Of a stretch of DNA of 64,000 bases, positions 41,948-49,865 are shown one piece after another. Position 1 is the stretch's first letter. Every line of letters starts with the position of its first letter. The notes below the pieces were generated by a model. The model had not been told where the DNA came from. It worked only from the letters and a program-made list of their open reading frames with translations, and did no database searches. The translations under genes and the position numbers were made by a program. Source of the DNA: Frigoribacterium sp. PvP032 (GTDB lineage: Bacteria > Actinomycetota > Actinomycetes > Actinomycetales > Microbacteriaceae); NCBI RefSeq assembly GCF_017833035.1, contig NZ_JAFIBM010000001.1, positions 1,984,001 to 2,048,000 on the forward strand, written 5' to 3'.

Positions 41948-42553
41948 GTGAGTGACCAGGAAGCAACACCAGCAGCACCCCGTCGCGTCGTCGTCGCAGA
42001 GGATGAGTCCCTCATCCGTCTCGACATCGTCGAGATCCTCCGCGACAACGGATTCGAGGTGGTGGGCGAGGCCGGAGACGGCGAGACCGCCGTCGCCCTC
42101 GCGACCGAGCTCCGCCCCGACCTCGTCATCATGGACGTCAAGATGCCGAAGCTCGACGGCATCTCCGCGGCCGAGACGCTGAGCAAGAACCACATCGCGC
42201 CCGTGGTCCTGCTGACCGCGTTCAGCCAGAAAGAACTGGTCGAGCGCGCCAGCGAGGCCGGCGCCCTGGCCTACGTGGTCAAGCCCTTCACCCCGAACGA
42301 CCTGCTGCCCGCGATCGAGATCGCCCTCTCGCGCTACACGCAGATCATCACCCTCGAGGCCGAGGTCGCCGACCTCGTCGAGCGCTTCGAGACCCGCAAG
42401 CTGGTCGACCGGGCCAAGGGCCTGCTCAACGAGAAGATGGGCCTCACCGAGCCCGAGGCGTTCCGCTGGATCCAGAAGGCGTCGATGGACCGCCGGCTCA
42501 CCATGCACGACGTCGCCCAGGCGATCATCGAGCAGCTGAGCGTCAAGAAGTAG
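41948..42553 (+). CDS. pdtaR: ANTAR-domain response regulator PdtaR
   Basis: A 201-residue two-domain regulator. The receiver domain has Asp19-Glu20, the phosphorylated Asp63 in IMDVKMP, Thr90 and Lys112 in VVKPF. The C-terminal ANTAR domain (about 140-197) has VDRAKGLLNEKMGL and RRLTMHDVAQAII. ANTAR proteins bind paired RNA hairpins and act as antiterminators once phosphorylated; in mycobacteria PdtaR pairs with the kinase PdtaS. Order pdtaR-polA-rpsA-coaE-uvrB matches mycobacteria. No PdtaS gene is in the window. A GTG start with a leaderless promoter is likely. Confidence 0.92.
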   Translation: MSDQEATPAAPRRVVVAEDESLIRLDIVEILRDNGFEVVGEAGDGETAVALATELRPDLVIMDVKMPKLDGISAAETLSKNHIAPVVLLTAFSQKELVERASEAGALAYVVKPFTPNDLLPAIEIALSRYTQIITLEAEVADLVERFETRKLVDRAKGLLNEKMGLTEPEAFRWIQKASMDRRLTMHDVAQAIIEQLSVKK

Positions 42554-42571
42554 CCAGTCCGCGCGCACGAA

Positions 42572-42600
42572 GAGGCCCGTCCCCGGTTGGGGCGGGCCTC
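42572..42600. terminator. Terminator after pdtaR
   Basis: GAGGCCCGTCCCC and GGGGCGGGCCTC form a 12-bp stem with one bulged T and loop GGTT. It follows the pdtaR stop by 18 bases and lies before the converging thioesterase gene, so it may serve both. Confidence 0.75.
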
Positions 42601-42637
42601 TCGCGTCTCGGTCAGCTGCGGGCGCCGTGCCCTGGTC

Positions 42638-43129
42638 TCAGGTGCGGGCGTCCGTCAGGTAGTTCGTGATGCGCACGGTCGACAGCAGCCGGCCCTGGTC
42701 GTCGGTCATGACGACCTGGTGCGTCGAGAGGGTCCGGCCGAGGTGCACCGCGGTGCACGTCCCGGTGACCCACCCGGTCGTGGCCGACCGGCTGTGGCTG
42801 GCGTTCAGCTCGATCCCCATCGCGAGGCGTCCCGCCCCGGCGTGGACGTTCGCCGCCACGGAGCCGAGGGTCTCGGCGAGGACGACGTGCGCCCCGCCGT
42901 GCAGGATGCCGACCGGCTGGGTGTTGCCCTCGACGGGCATCCGGCCGACGGCGCGCTCCGCGCTCATCTCGAGGATCTCGATGCCCATCTTCTCGGCGAG
43001 GGCACCGACGCCGCGGCGGCCGAATAGCTCGATCGCGTCGTCGCTGAGCGCCGCGTCGGGACGCACGGTCCGCTCGGCGTCGTTGGTCGACGCAGCAGGG
43101 GTCGAGGAGGAGGTGGTCGCGTCGGTCAT
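42638..43129 (-). CDS. Hotdog-fold acyl-CoA thioesterase (PaaI/YdiI-like)
   Basis: A 163-residue single hotdog domain after a 25-residue Thr/Ser/Ala-rich N-terminus. The signature GILHGGAHVVLAETLGS carries the conserved His-Gly-Gly and the catalytic acid on the following helix. The family hydrolyses acyl- or aroyl-CoA thioesters; the substrate here cannot be told. GGAG lies a few bases upstream of the ATG. It is divergent from polA across 44 bases, so the two promoters must overlap. Confidence 0.88.
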   Translation of the reverse strand: MTDATTSSSTPAASTNDAERTVRPDAALSDDAIELFGRRGVGALAEKMGIEILEMSAERAVGRMPVEGNTQPVGILHGGAHVVLAETLGSVAANVHAGAGRLAMGIELNASHSRSATTGWVTGTCTAVHLGRTLSTHQVVMTDDQGRLLSTVRITNYLTDART

Positions 43130-43161
43130 GGTGCTCCGGATCCGCTGTCGGGGGCGCCCGC

Positions 43162-43167
43162 TAGGCT
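43162..43167 (+). promoter_or_regulatory. -10 box of a leaderless promoter (polA)
   Basis: TAGGCT ends 6 bases before the polA GTG at 43174. Confidence 0.55.
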
Positions 43168-43173
43168 GACGGG

Positions 43174-45846
43174 GTGTCGGACGAAACGAAGCCTACCCTC
43201 CTGGTCATCGACGGCCATTCCCTCGCGTTCCGGGCGTTCTACGCCCTGCCCGTCGACAGTTTCGTGAACCGGGAGGGGCAGCACACCAACGCCATCCACG
43301 GGTTCATCTCGATGCTGCTCAGCCTCCTCAAGAACGAGAAGCCGACCCACCTCGCCGTCGCGTTCGACATCTCGCGGTTCTCGTTCCGCACGCGCGAGTA
43401 CCCCGAGTACAAGGGCACGCGCTCCGAGACCCCCGTCGAGTTCGTGGGGCAGATCCCGCTCCTCCAAGAGGCGCTGCACGCCATGGGCATCACGACCATC
43501 ACCAAAGAGGATTTCGAGGCCGACGACATCCTCGCGACCCTCGCCGTGCGCGGTCGGGACGACGGCTACCGGGTCCTGATCGTCTCCGGTGACCGCGACG
43601 CCATCCAGATGGTCAACGACGATGTGACGCTGCTCTACCCGTCGGCACGCGGCGTGAGCGAGCTGACCCGCTACGACCGCGACAAGGTGTTCGAGCGCTA
43701 CGGCATCGAGCCCCACCAGTACCCCGAGATCGCGGCGCTCGTCGGCGAGACGAGCGACAACCTGATCGGCATCGACAAGGTCGGCGAGAAGACGGCCGTC
43801 AAGTGGATCAACCAGTTCGGCAGCCTCGACGAGGTCATCGCCCACGCCGACGAGATCAAGGGCGTCGTCGGCGGCAACCTGCGCGAGCAGAAAGAGCGGG
43901 CGATCCGCAACCGGCGGCTCAACCGCCTCGTGACCGACGTCGAGCTGCCCGTGGCGCCCGGCGACCTCGAGCGGCGAGCAGTCGACGCCGAGGCCGTGCG
44001 CGAGCTCTTCGACAAGCTCCAGTTCCGCACGCTCCTCGAGCGGGTGCTCACCCTCGCCGACGCGGGCGGCGCCGCGCCCGACGCCGCCGGCGAGGGCGCC
44101 GTCGTGGCCGCCCCGGCCGGCCTGCCCGTCGTCCGCACGCTCATCGACGAAGAGCTCGCCTTCTGGCTGAGGAAGCACGCGTCCGACCCGGCGTCGCCGG
44201 TGGGGCTCAGCGTCGAGTACGGCGCCGAGGGCGTCGTGGGCCTCGGCATCTCGTCCCACGACGAGTCCGCGTACGTGCCGTGGGCCACGGGCCGCGGCGA
44301 CTACGTGGCCCTCGAGGCCTGGCTCGACGCCGACTCGCCCAAGGTGCTGCACGACGCCAAGCGCGCCTACAAGGCGCTGTCCAAGGCGGGTCTCGCGCTC
44401 ACCGGCATCGCGGGCGACACGCGGGTCGCAGCGTGGCTGCTCAGGCCGGGCCGCACCTCCTTCGCCCTCACCGACCTCGTCTACGAGCAGCTCGGCGAGA
44501 CCCTGCCGGTGGCCGACCCGAACCAGCTCGTGCCGGCCGACGAGCAGGTCAGCGTCGCGACAGAGGCCTGGTACACGCTGCGGCTCGCCGAGTCGTTCCA
44601 CGAGTCCCTCGACGAGGGCTCCCGTCGTGTGCTCGTCGACCTTGAACTGCCCCTCGTCCCCGTGCTCGGCGACATGGAGCTCACGGGCGTCGCGGCGGAC
44701 CACCCCGTCCTGGCCGAGCTCTCCACGCGCCTCGGCGAGACGGCGGCGGGTCTCGCGACGGATGCGTTCGCCGAGATCGGGCGCGAGGTCAACCTCGGCT
44801 CGCCGAAGCAGCTGCAGGAGGTCCTGTTCGACCAGCTCGAGATGCCCAAGACGCGCGCGACGAAGACGGGCTTCTCGACCGACGCGGCCTCCCTCGCCGA
44901 CCTCCAGGAGAAGCACCCGCACCCGTTCCTCGGTCTGCTGCTGCAGCACCGCGACGCGACGAAGCTGCGTCAGATCATCGACACGCTCGACAAGTCGATC
45001 GCCGACGACGGTCGCATCCACACGACCTACGACCAGACGGGCACCACCACCGGCCGCATCTCGTCCGTCGACCCGAACCTCCAGAACATCCCGGTCAAGG
45101 CCGCGGTGGGCCGTGAGATCCGGGCCGCGTTCGTGCACGGGCCGGAGTACGAGACCCTCCTGACGGCCGACTACTCGCAGATCGAGATGCGCATCATGGC
45201 TCACCTCTCCGGCGACGCCGGGCTGATCGAGGCCTTCAACGCGGGAGAAGACCTGCACCGCTTCGTCGGCGCCCGCATCTTCGGGGTCGAGCCGGCCGAC
45301 GTCAGCCCCGCGATGCGGACCAAGGTCAAGGCGATGTCGTACGGCCTCGCCTACGGCCTGAGCGCCTTCGGCCTGTCGAAGCAGCTGCGGATCGAGAGCT
45401 CCGAGGCGAAGCAGCTGATGACCGACTACTTCGCGCGCTTCGGCGCGGTCAGGGAGTACCTGCGCAACGTCGTCGAGAAGGCCCGCGAAGACGGCTACAC
45501 CGAGACGATCTTCGGCCGCCGGCGCCCCTTCGCCGATCTCAAGTCGCCCAACCGCGTCCTCCGCGAGAACGCCGAGCGCGCCGCGCTGAACGCACCGATC
45601 CAGGGGTCGGCCGCCGACATCATGAAGAGGGCGATGCTCGGCGTCCGCAGCGAGCTAGACGAGCGGGAGATGGCCAGCCGGGTGCTGCTGCAGGTGCACG
45701 ACGAGATGATCGTCGAGGTCGCGCCGGGCGAGGTCGACGACGTCCGCGACATCGTCAGCCGCCGCATGAGCGGAGCTGCCGACCTCCGGGTGCCGCTCGA
45801 CGTCAGCGTCGGCCTCGGTGCCAGCTGGGACGCCGCAGCGCACTAG
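43174..45846 (+). CDS. polA: DNA polymerase I
   Basis: An 890-residue polymerase for gap filling and Okazaki fragment repair. The 5'-3' exonuclease domain (about 1-300) has LLVIDGHSLAFRAFYAL, FEADDILATLA and SGDRDAIQMV. The middle 3'-5' exonuclease-like domain lacks the metal-binding DxE motif (it reads GLSVEY), so proofreading is probably absent, as in other Actinobacteria. The polymerase domain has motif A TADYSQIEMR, motif B around MRTKVKAMSYGLAYGLSAFGL and motif C QVHDEMIVEV. GTG 43174 is supported by the adjacent -10 box. Confidence 0.95.
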   Translation: MSDETKPTLLVIDGHSLAFRAFYALPVDSFVNREGQHTNAIHGFISMLLSLLKNEKPTHLAVAFDISRFSFRTREYPEYKGTRSETPVEFVGQIPLLQEALHAMGITTITKEDFEADDILATLAVRGRDDGYRVLIVSGDRDAIQMVNDDVTLLYPSARGVSELTRYDRDKVFERYGIEPHQYPEIAALVGETSDNLIGIDKVGEKTAVKWINQFGSLDEVIAHADEIKGVVGGNLREQKERAIRNRRLNRLVTDVELPVAPGDLERRAVDAEAVRELFDKLQFRTLLERVLTLADAGGAAPDAAGEGAVVAAPAGLPVVRTLIDEELAFWLRKHASDPASPVGLSVEYGAEGVVGLGISSHDESAYVPWATGRGDYVALEAWLDADSPKVLHDAKRAYKALSKAGLALTGIAGDTRVAAWLLRPGRTSFALTDLVYEQLGETLPVADPNQLVPADEQVSVATEAWYTLRLAESFHESLDEGSRRVLVDLELPLVPVLGDMELTGVAADHPVLAELSTRLGETAAGLATDAFAEIGREVNLGSPKQLQEVLFDQLEMPKTRATKTGFSTDAASLADLQEKHPHPFLGLLLQHRDATKLRQIIDTLDKSIADDGRIHTTYDQTGTTTGRISSVDPNLQNIPVKAAVGREIRAAFVHGPEYETLLTADYSQIEMRIMAHLSGDAGLIEAFNAGEDLHRFVGARIFGVEPADVSPAMRTKVKAMSYGLAYGLSAFGLSKQLRIESSEAKQLMTDYFARFGAVREYLRNVVEKAREDGYTETIFGRRRPFADLKSPNRVLRENAERAALNAPIQGSAADIMKRAMLGVRSELDEREMASRVLLQVHDEMIVEVAPGEVDDVRDIVSRRMSGAADLRVPLDVSVGLGASWDAAAH

Positions 45847-45859
45847 AGCGATGGCCGCC

Positions 45860-45886
45860 GCCCCCGAAACGGGCACAAGCGGGGGC
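45860..45886 (+). terminator. Putative polA terminator
   Basis: GCCCCCG (45860-45866) and CGGGGGC (45880-45886) form a 7-bp GC stem with a 13-base loop, 13 bases after the polA stop. Confidence 0.5.
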
Positions 45887-45902
45887 GACACGCGCGTCGG
45901 AC

Positions 45903-45954
45903 TTGACCAGCAGGCCCGAACGGACTTATATAAACCCGGAACAACATCTGTTCC
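45903..45954 (+). promoter_or_regulatory. Promoter and palindromic operator of the hexitol PTS operon
   Basis: TTGACC (45903-45908) and TTATAT (45926-45931), 17 bases apart, form a strong sigma-70 type promoter in an unusually AT-rich patch. The predicted start near 45938 coincides with the palindrome GGAACA-ACATC-TGTTCC (45938-45954). A repressor bound there would block initiation. The first gene, a DeoR-family repressor, is the natural candidate (inference). The 89 bases from here to the regulator ATG hold no other gene. Confidence 0.65.
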
Positions 45955-46043
45955 TGTTCTTCCTGCCCCAGCTGTCCACCCCGCTCTCCCCGCTCGGCCT
46001 CACCGCCCCGCGAGCCGCACGACTGACGACGGAGTCTCCGCGC

Positions 46044-46805
46044 ATGTACGCTCCCGAGCGCCACCAGCAGATCCTGGACTCGGCGCGCACGCGCGGCCGC
46101 GTCGAGGTCGCCGGCCTGGCCCGAGAGCTGTCCGTGACGCCGGAGACCGTCCGTCGCGACCTCACCGCCCTCGAGCGCCGAGGCGTCCTCCGTCGGGTCC
46201 ACGGCGGCGCCATCGCCGTCGAGCGCCTCGGCATCGAGCCGCACGTCGCCGACCGCGAGGGCTCGGCCGCCGGCGAGAAGGAGCGCATCGCCCGCGCCGC
46301 CCTCGACGAGCTGCCCGACGGCGGTTCGATCATCGTCGACGCGGGCACCACCACGGTCCGGTTCGCCGAGCTGCTGCCCACCGACCGTGAGCTCACCGTC
46401 GTGACGCACTCGCTGCCGGTCGCGAACGTGCTGGTCGCCCGGCCCAACGTGACCCTCCACCTCCTGGGCGGCGTCGTCCGCGGCCGGACGCTCGCGGCCG
46501 TGGGGGAGTGGACCCGCACCCAGATCGCCGAGGTCTTCGCCGACGTCGCCTTCATGGGCACGAACGGCCTGTCCGCCGAGCGGGGCCTCACCACGCCCGA
46601 CCTCGCGGAGGCGCGGGTCAAGAAGGCCCTGATGGCGGCCTCGCGCCGCACGGTCATCCTCACCGACCACTCCAAGTTCGGCCGTGAGGACTTCGCCCGC
46701 GTGGCCCCGCTCTCCGAGGTCGACACGGTCATCACCGACTCCGGCGTCGACGCCGACCTCGCCGACGACGTCGAGCGCTCCGGCCCCCGGGTGGTGATCG
46801 TGTGA
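46044..46805 (+). CDS. DeoR/GlpR-family sugar-phosphate-responsive repressor
   Basis: A 253-residue regulator. The N-terminal winged helix (about 4-58) has MYAPERHQQIL, the recognition helix VTPETVRRDLTALE and RVHGGA. The C-terminal sugar-phosphate sensor has IIVDAGTTTVRFAELL, LLGGVVRGRTLAAVG and FMGTNGLSAERGLTTPD, then LTDHSKFG. It probably represses its own operon until a hexose or hexitol phosphate binds. ATG 46044 has GGAG nine bases upstream; an in-frame TTG at 45903 lies in the promoter and is rejected. It overlaps the kinase gene by four bases. Confidence 0.9.
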   Translation: MYAPERHQQILDSARTRGRVEVAGLARELSVTPETVRRDLTALERRGVLRRVHGGAIAVERLGIEPHVADREGSAAGEKERIARAALDELPDGGSIIVDAGTTTVRFAELLPTDRELTVVTHSLPVANVLVARPNVTLHLLGGVVRGRTLAAVGEWTRTQIAEVFADVAFMGTNGLSAERGLTTPDLAEARVKKALMAASRRTVILTDHSKFGREDFARVAPLSEVDTVITDSGVDADLADDVERSGPRVVIV

Positions 46806-47824
46806 TCGTCACCGTCACCCTCAACCCGAGCCTCGACCGCACCGTCGAGGTCGGCCGCCTCGACCGCGGCGACGTCGTGCGCACCGGCGCGCCGCTCCTC
46901 GAGCCTGCCGGCAAGGGCGTCAACGTGGCCAGGGCCCTGACCGCCCACGGCGTCCACAGCGTGGCCGTGCTCCCGGTCGGCGGCCGCGAGGGCGCCGAGC
47001 TGAGCGCCCTCCTCGACGCGGCCGGCGTCAGCGCGCGGTACGTGCCCGTCTCGGGTCGCACCCGGTCGAACCTGACCGTCGCCGAGCCCGGCGGCACGGT
47101 GACCAAGCTGAACGAGCCCGGTCTCGCGCTGAGCCACGACGACCTCACCGCGATCACCGCGGTCGTCCGGGCCACGGCCGAGGACGCCACCTGGATCGTC
47201 GTGTCCGGCAGCCTGCCGCCCGAGATCAGCACGGCGACGTTCGCCCGCTTCGTCGACGACGTCCGCCGCACCGGGGCGAAGCTCGCCGTCGACACCAGCG
47301 GCGACGCGCTCTCCGCGGCCGTCGAGGCGCGTCCCGACCTGCTGAAGCCGAACCTCGGCGAGCTCGCCGAGCTGGCAGGCCGCTCGCTCGACACCCTCGG
47401 CGACGTCGTGGCGGCCGCCGAGGCCGTCCGTGCCTCCGGGGTCGGCACCGTGCTCGTGAGCCTCGGGGCCGAGGGCGCCGTCCTCGTCGGGCCCGGCGGC
47501 GTCGTCGTCGGCACGTCGCACGTCGCCGTCCCGCGCAGCACGGTCGGCGCGGGCGACAGCTTCCTCGCCGGCTACCTCGCGACCGAGACCGCAGGAGGCG
47601 CCCCCCGCGACGCCCTCCTCGCCGCCCTGACCTGGGGTGCCGCAGCCACGAGGCTGCCCGGCACCACCGTCCCTGCCCCCTCCGACCTCGACGCCTCCGA
47701 GGCGTCGCTCCTGGCGCAGCCCGACCTGACGAGCCCGCTCGTCGGGGACGCGGCCGCCGCCTCCTCGATCCCCACCCGACGCACCACGTCCCTGCCCACC
47801 ACCCTCACCGAGACTCACCACTGA
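46802..47824 (+). CDS. fruK: 1-phosphofructokinase (PfkB family)
   Basis: A 340-residue ribokinase-fold sugar-phosphate kinase. VTVTLNPSLDRTVEV at the N-terminus, GKGVNVARAL and the PfkB signature STVGAGDSFLAGYLA with the catalytic Asp are typical of FruK-type enzymes. It would phosphorylate fructose 1-phosphate to fructose 1,6-bisphosphate; a tagatose 6-phosphate kinase role is possible because the families are close. A 30-residue Thr/Ser-rich tail is an addition. It sits in front of a mannitol-type, not fructose-type, transporter, which is odd. Confidence 0.85.
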   Translation: MIVTVTLNPSLDRTVEVGRLDRGDVVRTGAPLLEPAGKGVNVARALTAHGVHSVAVLPVGGREGAELSALLDAAGVSARYVPVSGRTRSNLTVAEPGGTVTKLNEPGLALSHDDLTAITAVVRATAEDATWIVVSGSLPPEISTATFARFVDDVRRTGAKLAVDTSGDALSAAVEARPDLLKPNLGELAELAGRSLDTLGDVVAAAEAVRASGVGTVLVSLGAEGAVLVGPGGVVVGTSHVAVPRSTVGAGDSFLAGYLATETAGGAPRDALLAALTWGAAATRLPGTTVPAPSDLDASEASLLAQPDLTSPLVGDAAAASSIPTRRTTSLPTTLTETHH

Positions 47825-47846
47825 GTACGAAGGAGTACCGCCCCTC

Positions 47847-49013
47847 ATGTCCGAATTCACCCCCACGGTCACCGGAACGGGAGTCCGCGCGCGCGTCCAG
47901 CGCTTCGGCGGCTTCCTCGCCGGCATGGTCATGCCGAACATCGGCGCGTTCATCGCCTGGGGCCTCATCACGGCCCTCTTCATCCCGACGGGCTGGACGC
48001 CCAACGAGACCGTCGCGTCGCTCGTCGACCCGATCATCCTGTACCTGCTCCCGATCCTGATCGCCTACACCGGTGGCCGGATGGTCCACGGGCAGCGCGG
48101 CGCCGTCATCGCCTCGATCGCCGTGATGGGCGTCATCGTGGCGACCGACAAGCCGCAGTTCCTCGGCGCGATGATCGTCGGCCCGCTGGCCGCCCTGCTG
48201 CTCAAGCAGTTCGACCGCGCGCTCGACGGCCGCATCAAGTCCGGCTTCGAGATGCTCGTCAACAACTTCTCGCTCGGCATCTTCGGCGGGGCCATGGCGA
48301 TCGGCGCCTACTTCGGCATCGCACCGCTCACCTCGGGCCTGACCACCGTCCTCGGCAACGGGGTCGACTTCCTCGTGGAGCGCGGCCTGCTGCCGCTGGC
48401 GTCCCTGCTGATCGAGCCGGCGAAGATCCTGTTCCTCAACAACGCCATCAACCAGGGCGTGCTCACGCCCCTCGGCATCGACCAGGCCGCCGAGTCCGGC
48501 AAGTCCATCCTGTTCATGCTCGAGTCGAACCCCGGCCCCGGCCTCGGCATCCTGCTCGCGTTCCTCTTCTTCGGACCGCGTGCCATCCGTCCGTCGGCGC
48601 CCGCCGCGATCATCGTGCAGTTCTTCGGCGGCATCCACGAGATCTACTTCCCGTACGTGCTGATGAAGCCCATCCTGCTGATCGGCGCCGTCCTCGGCGG
48701 CGCGACCGGTGTCGGCTTCTTCCTCCTGACGGGGGTCGGCCTGGTCGCCAGCCCCTCGCCCGGCAGCATCATCGCCTACGCCCTCGTCGCCGCTCCCGGC
48801 GACTTCCCGGTGATCCTGGTCGGCATCCTGCTGTCCGCCGCCGTCTCGTTCGTGGTCTGCTCGTTCCTCATGGGCTTCGGCCGCAAGGAGAAGCGCGAGG
48901 CCGCCGCCGAGGACGACGCAGCCCAGGCACAGGCACTCGCCGACGCCCAGGCCGCCACGGCCGCCAACAAGGCGACCAGCAAGGGCACGGCCGCGCCCTC
49001 AGCGTCCAACTGA
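47847..49013 (+). CDS. mtlA: PTS mannitol-type transporter, EIIC component
   Basis: A 388-residue integral membrane permease of the mannitol EIIC class. FLAGMVMPNIGAFIAWGLI, LFIPTGWTPNE, KSGFEMLVNNFS, EPAKILFLNNAINQG, GPGLGILLAF and the substrate-region FFGGIHEIYFPYVLM are near-diagnostic for MtlA. Eight or so membrane segments fill residues 20-345. The last 45 residues are Ala/Lys-rich and replace the EIIB domain, which is on the next gene. Substrate could be mannitol or another alditol such as arabitol or glucitol. Confidence 0.92.
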   Translation: MSEFTPTVTGTGVRARVQRFGGFLAGMVMPNIGAFIAWGLITALFIPTGWTPNETVASLVDPIILYLLPILIAYTGGRMVHGQRGAVIASIAVMGVIVATDKPQFLGAMIVGPLAALLLKQFDRALDGRIKSGFEMLVNNFSLGIFGGAMAIGAYFGIAPLTSGLTTVLGNGVDFLVERGLLPLASLLIEPAKILFLNNAINQGVLTPLGIDQAAESGKSILFMLESNPGPGLGILLAFLFFGPRAIRPSAPAAIIVQFFGGIHEIYFPYVLMKPILLIGAVLGGATGVGFFLLTGVGLVASPSPGSIIAYALVAAPGDFPVILVGILLSAAVSFVVCSFLMGFGRKEKREAAAEDDAAQAQALADAQAATAANKATSKGTAAPSASN

Positions 49014-49020
49014 TTGACTC

Positions 49021-49046
49021 GGGGGGTCGGCTCCGGCCGACCCCCC
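49021..49046 (+). promoter_or_regulatory. Intra-operon hairpin between EIIC and EIIB
   Basis: GGGGGGTCGG (49021-49030) and CCGACCCCCC (49037-49046) form a perfect 10-bp stem with a 6-base loop, 8 bases after the EIIC stop and 25 bases before the EIIB ATG. It may be a partial terminator or an mRNA processing or stability element that makes EIIB/EIIA/dehydrogenase levels differ from EIIC. Confidence 0.65.
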
Positions 49047-49070
49047 ACCCTGAGAAACAAGGAGACTGAC

Positions 49071-49379
49071 ATGGCAACCCTCGACGGTTCCTCCATCAAG
49101 AAGCTCATCGTCGCGTGCGACGCGGGCATGGGCAGCAGCGTCATGCTGGCCTCGACCCTGAAGAAGCAGCTCAAGAAGAGCGGCGTCACCGTCGAGCACT
49201 CGCCCGTCGCCGACATCCCGGCCGACGCCGACGTCGTCGTGACGCAGAACAACCTCGCCGAGCGTGCGCGCGGCGTCGTGCCGAACATCCCCGTCGTCCC
49301 GTTCCAGCTGTTCATGGGCGACCCCTCGGTCGCCAAGGTGGTCAAGGCCATCCAGGACGGCACGACGGTCGAGGTCTGA
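49071..49379 (+). CDS. PTS mannitol-type EIIB component
   Basis: A 102-residue cytoplasmic EIIB. The phosphocysteine is Cys16 in IVACDAGMGSSVMLAS, the loop typical of mannitol EIIB. It takes phosphate from EIIA and gives it to the alditol held by EIIC. ATG 49071 has AAGGAG 7 bases upstream; an upstream in-frame ATT-derived extension runs through the hairpin and is rejected. In E. coli this domain is fused to EIIC; here it is free. Confidence 0.93.
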   Translation: MATLDGSSIKKLIVACDAGMGSSVMLASTLKKQLKKSGVTVEHSPVADIPADADVVVTQNNLAERARGVVPNIPVVPFQLFMGDPSVAKVVKAIQDGTTVEV

Positions 49380-49381
49380 CG

Positions 49382-49846
49382 ATGGCGGACCAGCAGGCAC
49401 CCGAGCTGACGTCGCTCCTCGCGGAGTCGTCGATCCGTCTCGACGAGAAGGCCGCGAGCCGCGACGAGGCCATCCGCGCCGCGGGCCAGGCGCTGATCGA
49501 GGCCGGGGCGATCGACGAGACCTACGTCGACGCCATGTTCGAGCGCGAGAACTCGGTGTCGACCTACGTCGGCGAGGGCGTCGCCATCCCGCACGGCACG
49601 CTCGCCGGCAAGGACTCGGTGAAGAAGGACGCGCTGGTCGTGCTCCGCTTCCCGACCCCGGTCGACTGGGACGGCAACGAGGTCTCGGTCGCCGTCGGCA
49701 TCGCCGCCGCGGGCAACGGACACATCGCCATCCTGAGCCAGCTCGCCAGCATCCTGATGGACCCCGACTCCGCCGCGGCGCTCCGCGGCGCCACGACGAC
49801 GTCGGAGGTCTACGAGCTGCTCGCGTCGACCGACGACGACGAGTGA
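49382..49846 (+). CDS. PTS EIIA component (mannitol/fructose type)
   Basis: A 154-residue EIIA of the PTS EIIA-2 family. The phosphohistidine is His71 in GEGVAIPHGTLAGKD. It accepts phosphate from HPr. VVLRFPTPVDWDGNEVSVAVGIAA and ILSQLASIL are typical. ATG 49382 is two bases after the EIIB stop; an upstream in-frame reading lies inside EIIB and is rejected. Confidence 0.93.
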   Translation: MADQQAPELTSLLAESSIRLDEKAASRDEAIRAAGQALIEAGAIDETYVDAMFERENSVSTYVGEGVAIPHGTLAGKDSVKKDALVVLRFPTPVDWDGNEVSVAVGIAAAGNGHIAILSQLASILMDPDSAAALRGATTTSEVYELLASTDDDE

Positions 49847-49865
49847 CGGGCGGCTCGGTCTCCTC

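Noticed and set aside
46802-49846. Fructose PTS operon
   Set aside because: The kinase alone suggests fructose, but EIIC has the mannitol-class motifs (MVMPNIGAFIAWG, GGIHEIYFPYVLM) and EIIB has the mannitol-type Cys loop.
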